From Pseudomonas sp. NFIX28 (GTDB lineage Bacteria > Pseudomonadota > Gammaproteobacteria > Pseudomonadales > Pseudomonadaceae): 64,000 nt of DNA. Where the stretch lies: NCBI RefSeq assembly GCF_900107395.1, contig NZ_FNPW01000002.1:377826-441825 (forward strand). Direction: 5' to 3'. Below the pieces are notes generated by a model. That model saw only the letters and a list, made by a program, of their open reading frames with translations. It did no database searches and was not told the DNA's origin. Of the stretch, positions 27,635 through 36,748 are shown one piece after another. How positions within the stretch are numbered: the first letter of the stretch is position 1; the number at the start of each line of letters is the position of its first letter. The position numbers and the translations under genes are program-made.

Positions 27635-28197
27635 AAGCCGGCCTGCCGGGCGACGCTGGCCAGTACCTGTTGCTCCTGGCCCAGCAGCCAGGCCAGGTAG
27701 GCGCCCTGGTCCGGTTCCAGGCGCGCCTGTTGCGACACCAGCGTGTCGGTCAGTTTCAGCAGGCCGCTGAGGTAATAGGCCGCGCCGCTCGCTTGCCAGC
27801 CGTGGAGCATGCATTCGGCCAGCAACAGGTAAGGCTGTAGGCAGCTGTAGCTGCTCTGCGGCAGCGGACGGTGCGGCGCTGCGGCTTCGTAGCCGGCATA
27901 CAGGCGTTTGCTCACTTCGAACTTCTTCAGCAGGCGCGGCAGCCAGTAAGCGGCCAGCGGGCCGGATACGCCGGCACGCATTTCCAGGCACAGGTGGCTT
28001 AGCAGCGTTTTGCTGTCTTCGGCATGCGCCGCGCCGTGCGGGTGCAGCGCGGGCAAGGCCGGCGCCGGCAGGGCGGCACATGCGGCCAGGCGCGAGGCGC
28101 GCCAGGCGTCGACGAAGGCGTGGCCCTGGAAACTGCTGTAGCGGTAGGTTTGCGGGGTTTCCAGCAGGTCCCCGTCGCTGTAGGCGTAGTTCAGCAT
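27631..28197 (-). CDS. unrecognised protein of the phosphoramidate-type operon
   Basis: This 188-residue protein has no domain that I can name. It lacks a signal peptide or membrane segment and is rich in leucine, alanine, tyrosine and tryptophan. Its C-terminal two thirds look like amphipathic helices (LAAYWLPRLLKKFEVSKRLYAGYEAA, LLLAECMLHGWQ, AAYYLSGLLKLTDTLVSQQARLE), which suggests an all-helical repeat fold. It overlaps the kinase-like gene by 7 bases and the formyltransferase-like gene by 4, so it is part of the operon and probably of its function. Confidence 0.75.
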   Translation of the reverse strand: MLNYAYSDGDLLETPQTYRYSSFQGHAFVDAWRASRLAACAALPAPALPALHPHGAAHAEDSKTLLSHLCLEMRAGVSGPLAAYWLPRLLKKFEVSKRLYAGYEAAAPHRPLPQSSYSCLQPYLLLAECMLHGWQASGAAYYLSGLLKLTDTLVSQQARLEPDQGAYLAWLLGQEQQVLASVARQAGL

Positions 28198-28718
28198 GGC
28201 GACGGATACCCGCAGAGCTGGCGAATGCGTTCTACGTAACCGGCGATATCTTCGGGCTGGTGACGGTTGTGCAGCACCAGGTCCGGACGTTGCGGCGGCG
28301 GGTATTCAATGTCCACGCCCACCACGTTGCTCTGTTCGCCTCGCAGGGCGGACTGGTAGAGGCCCTTGTTGTCACGGCTGACCAGGGTGCTCAGCGGCAC
28401 ATCGACGAACACTTCGCGGTAGCTGGAGAACCGCTGCCGGTTGTCGTCGCTGATGTCCTGGAACATCGACAGGATGCAGCAGACCACATCGATGCCCTGG
28501 CCATCGAGCCAGCCGCACAGGGCCTGGATCCGCTCGGCATTGACCCGGCGTCCGGCGACGCTATAGGCGTCCGCCTGCTGGTCATGGCGAAACAGCGCGC
28601 GAATCTCGTCGCCGTCGACGAATACCGTCTGCGGCCGTTGCGCTTTCAAGCTGGCGTACAAGGCCTGGCCAATGGTGGTTTTACCTGCGCCCGACATGCC
28701 GACCAGCCAGATCACCAT
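28191..28718 (-). CDS. adenylylsulfate kinase-like protein, candidate CDP-amidate kinase (Cj1415-like)
   Basis: This 175-residue P-loop kinase of the CysC family has Walker A GMSGAGKTT (7-15), the VFVDGDEIR segment that binds the nucleotide 3'-hydroxyl side in APS kinases, and VFVDVPLSTLVSRDNKGLY. No sulfate-assimilation genes lie nearby. C. jejuni Cj1415 is an APS-kinase homologue that phosphorylates the 3'-hydroxyl of cytidine diphosphoramidate, which fits the surrounding genes. An ordinary APS kinase is the alternative. It lies 4 bases after the first gene of the operon. Confidence 0.78.
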   Translation of the reverse strand: MVIWLVGMSGAGKTTIGQALYASLKAQRPQTVFVDGDEIRALFRHDQQADAYSVAGRRVNAERIQALCGWLDGQGIDVVCCILSMFQDISDDNRQRFSSYREVFVDVPLSTLVSRDNKGLYQSALRGEQSNVVGVDIEYPPPQRPDLVLHNRHQPEDIAGYVERIRQLCGYPSPC

Positions 28719-28722
28719 GCTT

Positions 28723-29784
28723 TCACCCCTGCTTGAGTATGTTTTCGATGTTGCGCAGCGCCAATACCGCCAGCTCCGCCGAGAAACCGTAGCTGGGAGC
28801 GAAGTAATGGCGGCGCAGACGCTGGCGGACCGCAGCCTGTTGTTGCCAGAGGGCCTCGTCCCCCAGCAGGTCAGCCAATTGCCAGCGCGCCTCGGGGTCG
28901 AGGTTGACGATGTCGTTGCGCAACAGCACGTCGGGCGACTCTTCGCCGGTCAGCGCATCCCGCTCGGCGCCCGGCACGTTCAACAGCAGCAGGTTTTTGT
29001 CCAGGTACAGGGCGCCGAACGCGGTTCCGCCGTAGTCCGAAACCACATAGTCGGCGCATCGGAACAGGCTCAGGTTGTCATAGACCCGGGTGATCACCGC
29101 CGTGAACGGGTATTGCCCGAGAATGCCCAGCGCCTCGGGATCGGCCGCGGCCGACAGCGGGTGGGTTTTCACGATGACGTTGTAGCGATCGCACAACCCG
29201 GCCATGGCGTCGGCGAAGCGGCTGATCGACGACAGTTCCAGCCAGGTCGGCAGCCACAGAACGGTCTTTTTCGCCGGGTCCAGGGCCAGGTCCGCCGGGC
29301 GCGTGCCTTGCAGCGAGGCTTCGCGGAAGTAGGCGTCGTAGCGCGGGTAGCCCATCTGGAAGGTCACCGCATCGCAGCATTCGCGCAAGCGCTCGGCCTG
29401 CCACGGGCCGAAGCACAGGATCAGGTCGTAGTGCTGGTTCCAGCTGGAAAAGTTGTGTTTGTACTTGCCCAGCGCATACATGAAACGCACCTGGCGATGG
29501 CCCAGCGCCTTGATCATCGGCTGCGAGCCGTGGTCGTACATGCTGTGGTTGGACACCACCACGTCATAGCGGTGGCTGGCCTTGATCACATCCAGGCTGC
29601 CGTGACAGCTGTAGCCCAGGGCGCCAATCAGTTCGCGGCTTTGCGCACGCTCTTCACGGGAGCCATGCAGGACCACATCGAAAGCGTCGGCCCCCAGCAG
29701 GCTCCAGACCGCCTGATAGTGATTGAGCATCTCGGCGGTATGAACGAAGAAAGCCAAGCGACTGAAGGGTTTTGGCGCGGTCAT
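28723..29784 (-). CDS. CDP-glycerol glycerophosphotransferase-like transferase
   Basis: This 353-residue protein has the C-terminal block of the TagF/TagB-like family: KTHPLS near residue 230, then CADYVVSDYGGTAFGALYLDKNLLLLN. Members of this GT-B-like family use CDP-linked donors to transfer phosphoglycerol or other phospho-groups to polysaccharides. As first gene of the operon it is the best candidate to transfer the phosphoramidate-type group from a CDP carrier to an acceptor. No membrane segment is seen. The ATG at 29784 is preferred to a GTG at 29802. Confidence 0.72.
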   Translation of the reverse strand: MTAPKPFSRLAFFVHTAEMLNHYQAVWSLLGADAFDVVLHGSREERAQSRELIGALGYSCHGSLDVIKASHRYDVVVSNHSMYDHGSQPMIKALGHRQVRFMYALGKYKHNFSSWNQHYDLILCFGPWQAERLRECCDAVTFQMGYPRYDAYFREASLQGTRPADLALDPAKKTVLWLPTWLELSSISRFADAMAGLCDRYNVIVKTHPLSAAADPEALGILGQYPFTAVITRVYDNLSLFRCADYVVSDYGGTAFGALYLDKNLLLLNVPGAERDALTGEESPDVLLRNDIVNLDPEARWQLADLLGDEALWQQQAAVRQRLRRHYFAPSYGFSAELAVLALRNIENILKQG

Positions 29785-29953
29785 GGGGGCTACCTGGTAC
29801 ACGACGGAAATAAGTCGAGGGCAAGCATTCTCGTTATTTTGTGGCGTTGCGGGTCATGGCGCGCCGGAGGGGGCCAGGATCGCAAGCGTCAGACATGTTA
29901 TCGGCAGGGCAGGGTGAAATGAACGGGCAGGGCTGAAAATCTTTGTTGGCAGG

Positions 29954-29995
29954 CCCCGGCGCGACCGGTAGCAAGGTTGCACGGTCAAGCCGGGG
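29954..29995. terminator. possible terminator-like hairpin downstream of ubiK
   Basis: CCCCGGC and GACCG (29954-29967) pair with CGGTC and GCCGGGG (29982-29995) around a 14-base loop, with a 2-base internal bulge. The hairpin begins 24 bases after the ubiK stop and has no T-run, so it may be a pause or protein-binding site instead. It separates ubiK from the phosphoramidate-type operon. Confidence 0.4.
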
Positions 29996-30018
29996 CGCAG
30001 GAGTGCGGCTGAATGGGC

Positions 30019-30279
30019 TTATTGCTCGCTCGGATTGAGCTTCGATTCCAGCTCGGCGACCTTCGCCTCGAGGCTTTCCAGGCGGGCCCGGGTGCGGGCC
30101 AGGACGACCATCTGGCTGTCGAATTCTTCCCGGCTGACCAGGTCCAGCTTGCTGAAGCCACTTTGCAGCAGGGCCTTGAACTGGCTTTCGATTTCGGCGC
30201 GGGGCAGTGGGGTGTCGCCGCTGAACAGACGGGCGGCATGGCCGCTCAGGGCATCGAGGAGGTCTTTGGGCGCGAGCAT
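30019..30279 (-). CDS. ubiK: ubiquinone biosynthesis accessory factor UbiK
   Basis: This 86-residue coiled-coil protein of the BMFP (YqiC) family has an N-terminal amphipathic helix (APKDLLDALSGHAARLF) and a C-terminal coiled coil (RTRARLESLEAKVAELESKL). UbiK assists the Ubi metabolon under aerobic conditions. The ATG at 30279 is the family start. It is divergent from glnK, as in P. aeruginosa. Confidence 0.92.
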   Translation of the reverse strand: MLAPKDLLDALSGHAARLFSGDTPLPRAEIESQFKALLQSGFSKLDLVSREEFDSQMVVLARTRARLESLEAKVAELESKLNPSEQ

Positions 30280-30348
30280 GGGAAGTGTCCTGAAAACAAT
30301 GGCGGGCAGTGTATCACGCACTGTCTATAGTCAATCGGCAGGCGGAGA

Positions 30349-30365
30349 TGCACGCTTTTCGCGCA
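30349..30365. promoter_or_regulatory. NtrC-like enhancer site 1
   Basis: TGCACGCTTTTCGCGCA matches the TGCACC-N5-GGTGCA consensus at 9 of 12 defined positions. It is centred 33 bases from the second site, about three helical turns. Confidence 0.55.
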
Positions 30366-30381
30366 TAGCGTCGGGCAGTGG

Positions 30382-30398
30382 CGCACCGTTGTTGTGCG
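30382..30398. promoter_or_regulatory. NtrC-like enhancer site 2
   Basis: CGCACCGTTGTTGTGCG is a dyad with CGCAC and GTGCG arms in NtrC spacing. It lies about 75 bases upstream of the sigma-54 promoter. Confidence 0.6.
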
Positions 30399-30472
30399 TA
30401 TCCGTGGTGATGCTGGCGAAGTGATTTCCGCTGCGACGGCCAAGGGACTGAAATCAGTGGGTTTTCACGATA

Positions 30473-30487
30473 TGGCAAGGTTTCTGC
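30473..30487 (+). promoter_or_regulatory. sigma-54 promoter of glnK-amtB
   Basis: TGGCAAGGTTTCTGC has the -24 GG and -12 GC dinucleotides at exactly the spacing of TGGCACG-N4-TTGC. It lies 209 bases before the glnK ATG. Confidence 0.7.
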
Positions 30488-30527
30488 TTAGTCGCTGATG
30501 ACCCATGCACTGATGCAGTCGCTGTGA

Positions 30528-31034
<507 letters not shown>

Positions 31035-31069
31035 GCCGCCCCAAACCCAACGCCCCAGGAGAAAACAAT

Positions 31070-32407
31070 ATGACTCTGCGTAAAAACGCAGGGCTAGGAG
31101 CCCTGTTGACCTTCGTAATGCCCTGCCTGGCCATGGCGGCGGACGAAGCGGCTGCTCCAGCCCTCAATTCCGGCGACACCGCCTGGATGCTGACCTCGAC
31201 GGCCCTGGTGCTGTTCATGACCATTCCCGGCCTGGCGCTGTTCTACGGCGGCATGGTGCGCTCTAAAAACATTCTTTCCGTGATGATGCAGTGCTTCGCC
31301 ATTACCGGTCTGATCAGCATCCTGTGGGTCATTTATGGCTACAGCATTGCGTTCGACACCACCGGCATGGAGCAGGGCGTCGTCAACTTCAACTCCTTCG
31401 TCGGCGGCATGGGCAAGGCATTCCTGGCCGGCGTCACCCCGGCGAGCCTGACCGGCCCGGCGGCGCTGTTCCCCGAAGCGGTGTTCATCACCTTCCAGAT
31501 GACCTTCGCCATCATTACCCCGGCGCTGATCGTCGGTGCCTTCGCCGAGCGGATGAAGTTCTCCGCGATGCTGATCTTCATGGCCATCTGGTTCACCCTG
31601 GTCTATGCACCGATCGCGCACATGGTCTGGTCCGGCAACGGCGGCCTGATGTGGGACTGGGGCGTGCTGGACTTCGCCGGCGGCACCGTGGTGCACATCA
31701 ACGCCGGTATCGCCGGCCTGGTGGCCTGCCTGGTACTGGGCAAGCGCAAGGGTTTCCCGACCACCCCGATGGCGCCGCACAACCTGGGCTATACCCTGAT
31801 GGGCGCGGCCATGCTGTGGATCGGCTGGTTCGGCTTCAACGCCGGTTCCGCCGCGGCCGCCAACGGCACCGCCGGCATGGCGATGCTGGTGACCCAGATC
31901 GCTACCGCCGCCGCAGCGCTGGGCTGGATGTTCGCCGAGTGGCTGACCCACGGTAAGCCAAGCGCACTGGGCATCGCCTCGGGCGTGGTGGCCGGCCTGG
32001 TGGCGATCACGCCTGCCGCCGGCACCGTCGGCCCAATGGGCGCCCTGGTGATCGGCCTGGCAGCGGGCGTGGTGTGCTTCTTCTGCGCCACCACCCTGAA
32101 ACGCAAGCTGGGCTACGACGACTCCCTGGACGCCTTCGGCGTGCACGGTATCGGCGGTATCCTCGGCGCGATCCTCACCGGTGTGTTCGCCGCACCAGCG
32201 CTGGGTGGCTTCGGCACCGTGACCGACATCGCCGCGCAAGTGTGGATTCAGTGCAAAGGCGTGGGCTTCACGGTCATCTACACCGCGATCGTGACCTTCG
32301 TCATTCTCAAGGTGCTGGATATGATCATGGGGCTGCGTGTCACCGAGGAAGAAGAGTCGGTCGGCCTCGACCTGGCGCAACACAACGAGCGCGGTTACAA
32401 CCTGTAA
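31070..32407 (+). CDS. amtB: ammonium transporter
   Basis: This 445-residue channel has a cleaved signal sequence (residues 1-23, ending CLAMAA) and eleven membrane helices. The twin pore histidines lie in YAPIAHMVW and in FGVHGIGGI. The C-terminal tail binds GlnK. It is co-transcribed with glnK and followed by a terminator. Confidence 0.96.
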   Translation: MTLRKNAGLGALLTFVMPCLAMAADEAAAPALNSGDTAWMLTSTALVLFMTIPGLALFYGGMVRSKNILSVMMQCFAITGLISILWVIYGYSIAFDTTGMEQGVVNFNSFVGGMGKAFLAGVTPASLTGPAALFPEAVFITFQMTFAIITPALIVGAFAERMKFSAMLIFMAIWFTLVYAPIAHMVWSGNGGLMWDWGVLDFAGGTVVHINAGIAGLVACLVLGKRKGFPTTPMAPHNLGYTLMGAAMLWIGWFGFNAGSAAAANGTAGMAMLVTQIATAAAALGWMFAEWLTHGKPSALGIASGVVAGLVAITPAAGTVGPMGALVIGLAAGVVCFFCATTLKRKLGYDDSLDAFGVHGIGGILGAILTGVFAAPALGGFGTVTDIAAQVWIQCKGVGFTVIYTAIVTFVILKVLDMIMGLRVTEEEESVGLDLAQHNERGYNL

Positions 32408-32416
32408 TCCCGCGAG

Positions 32417-32448
32417 AAAAAAATGCCCGGCTTGCCGGGCATTTTTTT
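32417..32448 (+). terminator. intrinsic terminator of glnK-amtB
   Basis: AAAAAAATGCCCGGC pairs with GCCGGGCATTTTTTT around a 2-base TT turn, starting 9 bases after the amtB stop. Confidence 0.95.
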
Positions 32449-32616
32449 GCCTGCGTTTTGTCATTGAGAGAGCTGAAAGGTTTTTTCCAGAGCTTGTCAG
32501 CCAGTTTGGCGAGCGCTTTTTTTTCGGGTCAATGGCTTACAGCATTGGAGGAATATTCGGCACTTTGTTTTTTTCCAGAGCACGCTAGAATGCGCGCCGA
32601 ATGTGCGGAGAACTGT

Positions 32617-33042
32617 ATGTGGCAACAGACTCTGATTACCCTGCGGGCAAGGCCCCGGGGCTTTCATCTGGTAACGGACGAGTTGCTCGCCGGCCTGCCT
32701 GAACTGAAGGCATGTCGGGTCGGTCTGTTGCATTTGTGGCTGCAGCATACCTCGGCCTCGTTGACCATCAACGAGAATGCCGACCCTGCGGTTCGTCGTG
32801 ACTTCGAACGCTTTTTCAACACCCTGGTGCCTCAAGGCATGGCCGGGTATGAACATGACGACGAAGGGCCCGATGATCTGCCGGCGCACTTCAAGGCCAG
32901 TTTGCTAGGCTGTCAATTGAGCTTGCCGGTCTCGGCGGGTCGCTTGGCGTTAGGCAGCTGGCAAGGCGTTTATCTGGGCGAGCACCGTGATCATGGCGGT
33001 GCCCGCAAAGTCCTTGCCACCTTGCACGGTGATAAGGCATAA
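32617..33042 (+). CDS. YjbQ-family (UPF0047) protein
   Basis: This 141-residue protein has the family core [21 protein letters not shown] and HFKASLLG, with [19 protein letters not shown] near the C-terminus. The conserved histidines suggest a metal site. Homologues complement thiamine-phosphate synthase mutants weakly, hence the database name, but the true role is unclear. ATG at 32617 follows CGGAG. The neighbours match P. aeruginosa PA5286. Confidence 0.88.
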   Translation: MWQQTLITLRARPRGFHLVTDELLAGLPELKACRVGLLHLWLQHTSASLTINENADPAVRRDFERFFNTLVPQGMAGYEHDDEGPDDLPAHFKASLLGCQLSLPVSAGRLALGSWQGVYLGEHRDHGGARKVLATLHGDKA

Positions 33043-33144
33043 GCCGCTGGTTATCAGCGGATGTTGATTTTTTTCCAGCGGCCTTCGACAGTCGGCTCAG
33101 CTGGGCTATAACTAATCTGCTTTTCGCAAGTCATGAGGTAGAAC

Positions 33145-33468
33145 ATGAGCGACGATGATCTGGAAAACGACGACCTCGAAGTAGGCGACGAAGACGAAAC
33201 CGAAGAAGGTCTTGAAGCGACCGCCGACGATGTGGTGGAAGACGATGGCAGTGATGTTCCTGCCCCGACCGCCAAAGGCAAGGCCAAGGCTGCCGTATCG
33301 GTAGACGAACTGCCGAGTGTCGAAGCCAAGAACAAAGAGCGTGATGCACTGGCGCGCGCCATGGAAGAATTCCTGGCCCGTGGCGGTAAAGTGCAGGAAG
33401 TCGAGGCCAATGTGGTCGCCGACCCGCCCAAGAAGCCTGATAACAAGTACGGTAGCCGGCCTATCTAA
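33145..33468 (+). CDS. sutA: RNA polymerase-binding regulator SutA
   Basis: This 107-residue acidic protein has a disordered N-terminus of Asp/Glu stretches and a conserved C-terminal half (ELPSVEAKNKERDALARAMEEFLARGGKVQE, ending PPKKPDNKYGSRPI). SutA is a Pseudomonas factor made during slow growth that binds RNA polymerase and alters transcription initiation. The identification rests on remembered sequence and gene position. AGGTAG lies before the ATG, and a terminator follows. Confidence 0.8.
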   Translation: MSDDDLENDDLEVGDEDETEEGLEATADDVVEDDGSDVPAPTAKGKAKAAVSVDELPSVEAKNKERDALARAMEEFLARGGKVQEVEANVVADPPKKPDNKYGSRPI

Positions 33469-33489
33469 GCGCCAGCCACTTGCTTGCTG

Positions 33490-33518
33490 AAAAAGCCCGC
33501 CGTCGCTGCGGGCTTTTT
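33490..33518 (+). terminator. intrinsic terminator of sutA
   Basis: AAAAAGCCCGC pairs with GCGGGCTTTTT around CGTCGCT, 22 bases after the sutA stop. Confidence 0.92.
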
Positions 33519-33571
33519 CATGGGCGTCTGTTGGGCGATGGCGCGACGTCGCGGTAACCGCGAGGGTGCCG

Positions 33572-34276
33572 TCAGCTGCCGCGGTGCCAGCGCGCCAGCA
33601 GTTTCGGCAGTTCGGTCAGGCTGCGGATTTCCGCGTCCGGCAGCCGGTCGGCCTCCCAGGTCTTGCCGGTCGGGTTAAACCAGATGGCCCGCAGGCCGGC
33701 CTGCTGCGCCCCGGCAATGTCGTCGCCGGGGTGGTCGCCGATGTGCACGGCGGTGTCCGGTGTCGCCTCGCCTCGTTGCAGGGCCTCGTGAAACAGCCGC
33801 GAATCGGGCTTGGCAATGCCGATGTCTTCGGCGCACAGGGCGAACTTGAAATAATCCGCCAGCCCCAGGCGGCGCACGTCGGCGTTGCCGTTGGTGACTA
33901 CGCCCAGTGCGAAGTGGTTGGCCAGCGCCTCCAAGGTCGGCAGCACCTCGGGAAAGATCTCCAGCTGATGCCGCGCCTGCAGGAACACTTCAAAACCCTG
34001 CTCGGCCAGTGCGTTGGCCCGGTCCTGGGCGTAGCCGGCTTCCTCCAGCGCATGGAACAGGACTCGGCGACGCAGCGCGCTGATGCGGTACCTGAGCCCC
34101 GGGTCGTTGTTCAGCACCCGTTCGCGAATGGCCCACAGATGTTCCACCGGCACGCCGCCCAGCTGCGGGGCGTGGTCGGTCAGCCACTGGCGCAGCACGG
34201 CTTCGGCGCTGACGATCACGGGCGCGGTATCCCACAGCGTGTCGTCGAGGTCGAAGGTGATCAGCTTGATCGTCAT
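33572..34276 (-). CDS. yigB: HAD-family hydrolase, YigB-like
   Basis: This 234-residue HAD phosphatase has motif I FDLDDTLWD (residues 8-16), motif II VVTNGN, motif III KPD and motif IV GDHPGDDIAGA. The E. coli relative YigB dephosphorylates FMN. It overlaps the start base of xerC's stop region and lies downstream of xerC as in P. aeruginosa and E. coli (dapF-DUF484-xerC-yigB). Confidence 0.9.
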   Translation of the reverse strand: MTIKLITFDLDDTLWDTAPVIVSAEAVLRQWLTDHAPQLGGVPVEHLWAIRERVLNNDPGLRYRISALRRRVLFHALEEAGYAQDRANALAEQGFEVFLQARHQLEIFPEVLPTLEALANHFALGVVTNGNADVRRLGLADYFKFALCAEDIGIAKPDSRLFHEALQRGEATPDTAVHIGDHPGDDIAGAQQAGLRAIWFNPTGKTWEADRLPDAEIRSLTELPKLLARWHRGS

Positions 34277-35172
34277 TACTCACCGCCTTTGTTGCGTTTG
34301 GCCCGTGGGTGGGCGCTGTCGTAGACCGCTGCCAGGTGCTGGAAATCCAGGTGGGTATAGATCTGCGTGGTCTTGATATCCGAGTGCCCCAGCAGCTCCT
34401 GCACCGCGCGCAGGTCCTGGGAGGATTCCAGCAGGTGGCTGGCGAAGGAATGGCGCAGCATGTGCGGATGCAGGTTCTGTCCCAGCTCGCGCTCGCCGGC
34501 GGCCTTGACCCGCAGCTGGATCGCCCGGGGGCCCAGGCGGCGGCCCTGTTGGCTGACGAACACCGCGTCGTCCGGCGGGTTGCTCAGCGCCCGCAGCGGC
34601 AGCCACAGCTGCAATGCCTCGCGGGCCTTCTTGCCGATCGGCAGGACCCGGGTCTTGCTGCCTTTGCCGTGCACCTGCACCAGGCCATCGGCCAGGTCCA
34701 ACTGTTCGAGGTCCAAACTGGTCAGCTCCGACAGGCGCAGCCCGGAGGAGTAGAACAGCTCGAGAATCGCCTGGTCGCGGTGCGCGAGGAAATCGTCCTC
34801 CACGGCGCCGTCGAGCAATTGCAGGGCGCGGTCGGTGTCCAGGGTCTTGGGTAGGCGGCGTTCACCCTTGGGCGGCGCCAGGCCGTTGGCCGGGTCGTGA
34901 TTGCACAGGCCTTCGCGGTTCAGATAGTGATACAGGCCGCGCACCGCGGAGAGCAGGCGCGCCAGGCTGCGGGAAGATTGGCCCTGCTGGTGCAGGCGCG
35001 CGATCATGCTGCGCAGACCCTGGATGTCCAGGTCGGACCAGCTGCAAACCTGCTGCTTGGCGCAGAAGGCCAGGACTTTTTCCAGGTCGCGGCGGTAGGC
35101 CTGCAGCGTATGGGGCGACACTTGGCGCTCACTGCGCAGGTGCTCGCAGTAGGCGTCCAGTTGTCGTTCCAT
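34276..35172 (-). CDS. xerC: tyrosine recombinase XerC
   Basis: This 298-residue recombinase acts with XerD at dif to resolve chromosome dimers. The active-site set is complete: R146, K170, H237, R240, H263 and the nucleophile Y272. The N-terminal SAM-like domain covers residues 1-90. It shares one base with the yigB gene and lies 2 bases after the DUF484 stop. Confidence 0.95.
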   Translation of the reverse strand: MERQLDAYCEHLRSERQVSPHTLQAYRRDLEKVLAFCAKQQVCSWSDLDIQGLRSMIARLHQQGQSSRSLARLLSAVRGLYHYLNREGLCNHDPANGLAPPKGERRLPKTLDTDRALQLLDGAVEDDFLAHRDQAILELFYSSGLRLSELTSLDLEQLDLADGLVQVHGKGSKTRVLPIGKKAREALQLWLPLRALSNPPDDAVFVSQQGRRLGPRAIQLRVKAAGERELGQNLHPHMLRHSFASHLLESSQDLRAVQELLGHSDIKTTQIYTHLDFQHLAAVYDSAHPRAKRNKGGE

Positions 35173-35174
35173 GG

Positions 35175-35900
35175 TCAGCGAACCGAGCGTAGTGAGTGAG
35201 TGAAGCGCGGCAGCACACGGCCCATGACTTCGGCGATATAGCTGAGGAACAGTGTCCCCACCGAGCTTTTGTAGTGCTGCGGGTCGCGGCTGGCGATGGC
35301 CAGCACGCCGTGCATGCCCTGGTGGGCGATGGCGACCACGGCGCTCGAGCCGATCTGCCGGCGCTGTTCTTCGCCGAACAGGAAGTCCAGTTCATGCTCG
35401 CGCAGGCTGCCGCTGACGCTCTTGCCTTCGGTCAGCAAGCCGCCAATGGCGGCCTGGGCGTCGGCCGCGGTGACCCAACGGCCCACCGGCATGGCGTTGT
35501 CGCTGAACAGGATCAGGCTCACGAAAGGCACCTGGAAATCCTGGCGCAGGCTGTCTTCGACGCTCATCACCACGTCTTCCAGGCTGTTGGCATCCATCAG
35601 CGCCAGGATCAGGCGGCGGGTCTTCTCGAAGAGCCGGTCGTTGTCCCGGGCCACATCCATCAGCTGCGAGAGCCGATGGCGCATCTCGATGTTGCGCTCG
35701 CGCAGGATCTTCATCTGCCGTTCCACCAGCGAGATGGTATCGCCACGCTGATGGGGAATGCGCAGCGCCGGGAGCAGTTCTTCATGTTCGACGAAGAAGT
35801 CCGGATGCGCCTCCAGATAGGCGGCGATCGCCGCCGCTTCGAGGTTTTCGGAAGGCGACTCGTCGGGCTTTTCGGCTGGAACCTGAGGCTGATCAGTCAT
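35175..35900 (-). CDS. DUF484 (GAF-like) protein
   Basis: This 241-residue protein has an N-terminal segment typical of DUF484 ([28 protein letters not shown]), a short coiled coil ([27 protein letters not shown]) and a GAF-like domain (about 90-235). Its function is unknown. The gene always accompanies dapF and xerC in gammaproteobacteria, as it does here. Confidence 0.92.
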   Translation of the reverse strand: MTDQPQVPAEKPDESPSENLEAAAIAAYLEAHPDFFVEHEELLPALRIPHQRGDTISLVERQMKILRERNIEMRHRLSQLMDVARDNDRLFEKTRRLILALMDANSLEDVVMSVEDSLRQDFQVPFVSLILFSDNAMPVGRWVTAADAQAAIGGLLTEGKSVSGSLREHELDFLFGEEQRRQIGSSAVVAIAHQGMHGVLAIASRDPQHYKSSVGTLFLSYIAEVMGRVLPRFTHSLRSVR

Positions 35901-35913
35901 GGTTTTCGCTCAT

Positions 35914-36744
35914 TCAAAGACGCACCTGTCCTTCGTATACGCGCACTGCCGGGCCGGTCATTTTCACCGGTTGGCCTGGGCCTGCCCATTCGATGGACAG
36001 GCGCCCGCCCGGCAGGTCGATCAATAGCGGCGAATCCATCCACCCCTGGCTGATCGCGGCCACTGCGGCGGCGCAGGCGCCGGTACCGCAGGCCTGGGTT
36101 TCCCCGGCGCCACGTTCCCAGACCCGCAGCTGCGCGCGCTGGCGGTCGATGACCTGGATGAAGCCGACATTGACCCGAGCCGGGAAGCGCGGGTGATGCT
36201 CGATCTTCGGCCCCAGCTCATGCACCGGCGCGCTGTTGATGTCGTTGACCCGCAGCACCGCATGGGGGTTACCCATGGACACCGCGGCCAGCTCGACGGT
36301 CTGGCCGTCGACTTCGACCTGGTAGCTCAGGGCCTGGGCCGGCGCCACGAATGGAATCTGCTCGGGCACCAGGCGCGGCGCGCCCATGTCGACGCTGATC
36401 TGACCGTCGTTGCGCACATCCAGTTCGATGATGCCGCTTTTGGTCTCGACGCGGATCTGGCGCTTGGTGGTCAGGCGCTTGTCCAGGACAAAACGGGCGA
36501 AACAGCGGGCACCGTTGCCGCATTGCTCCACTTCGGAACCGTCGGCATTGAAGATCCGGTAGCGGAAATCCACATCCGGGTTGCTCGGCGCCTCGACGAT
36601 CAGCAGTTGGTCGAAACCGATGCCGGTATGGCGATCGCCCCATTGCTTGGCATGTTTGGGCAGGATGTGCGCGTGCTGGCTGACCAGGTCGAGGACCATG
36701 AAGTCATTGCCCAGGCCGTGCATCTTGGTAAAACGCAGCAGCAT
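35914..36744 (-). CDS. dapF: diaminopimelate epimerase
   Basis: This 276-residue enzyme converts LL- to meso-diaminopimelate. The two catalytic cysteines are C75 (EQCGNGAR) and C219 (QACGTGAC). ATG at 36744 is preceded by CCGGAG. It lies 4 bases after lysA, and together they supply meso-DAP and lysine. Confidence 0.97.
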   Translation of the reverse strand: MLLRFTKMHGLGNDFMVLDLVSQHAHILPKHAKQWGDRHTGIGFDQLLIVEAPSNPDVDFRYRIFNADGSEVEQCGNGARCFARFVLDKRLTTKRQIRVETKSGIIELDVRNDGQISVDMGAPRLVPEQIPFVAPAQALSYQVEVDGQTVELAAVSMGNPHAVLRVNDINSAPVHELGPKIEHHPRFPARVNVGFIQVIDRQRAQLRVWERGAGETQACGTGACAAAVAAISQGWMDSPLLIDLPGGRLSIEWAGPGQPVKMTGPAVRVYEGQVRL

Positions 36745-36748
36745 GGTT

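Noticed and set aside
28191..28718. ordinary CysC (sulfate assimilation)
   Set aside because: No CysD/CysN/CysH genes lie nearby and its operon partners fit CDP-amidate kinase better; it is kept only as an alternative.
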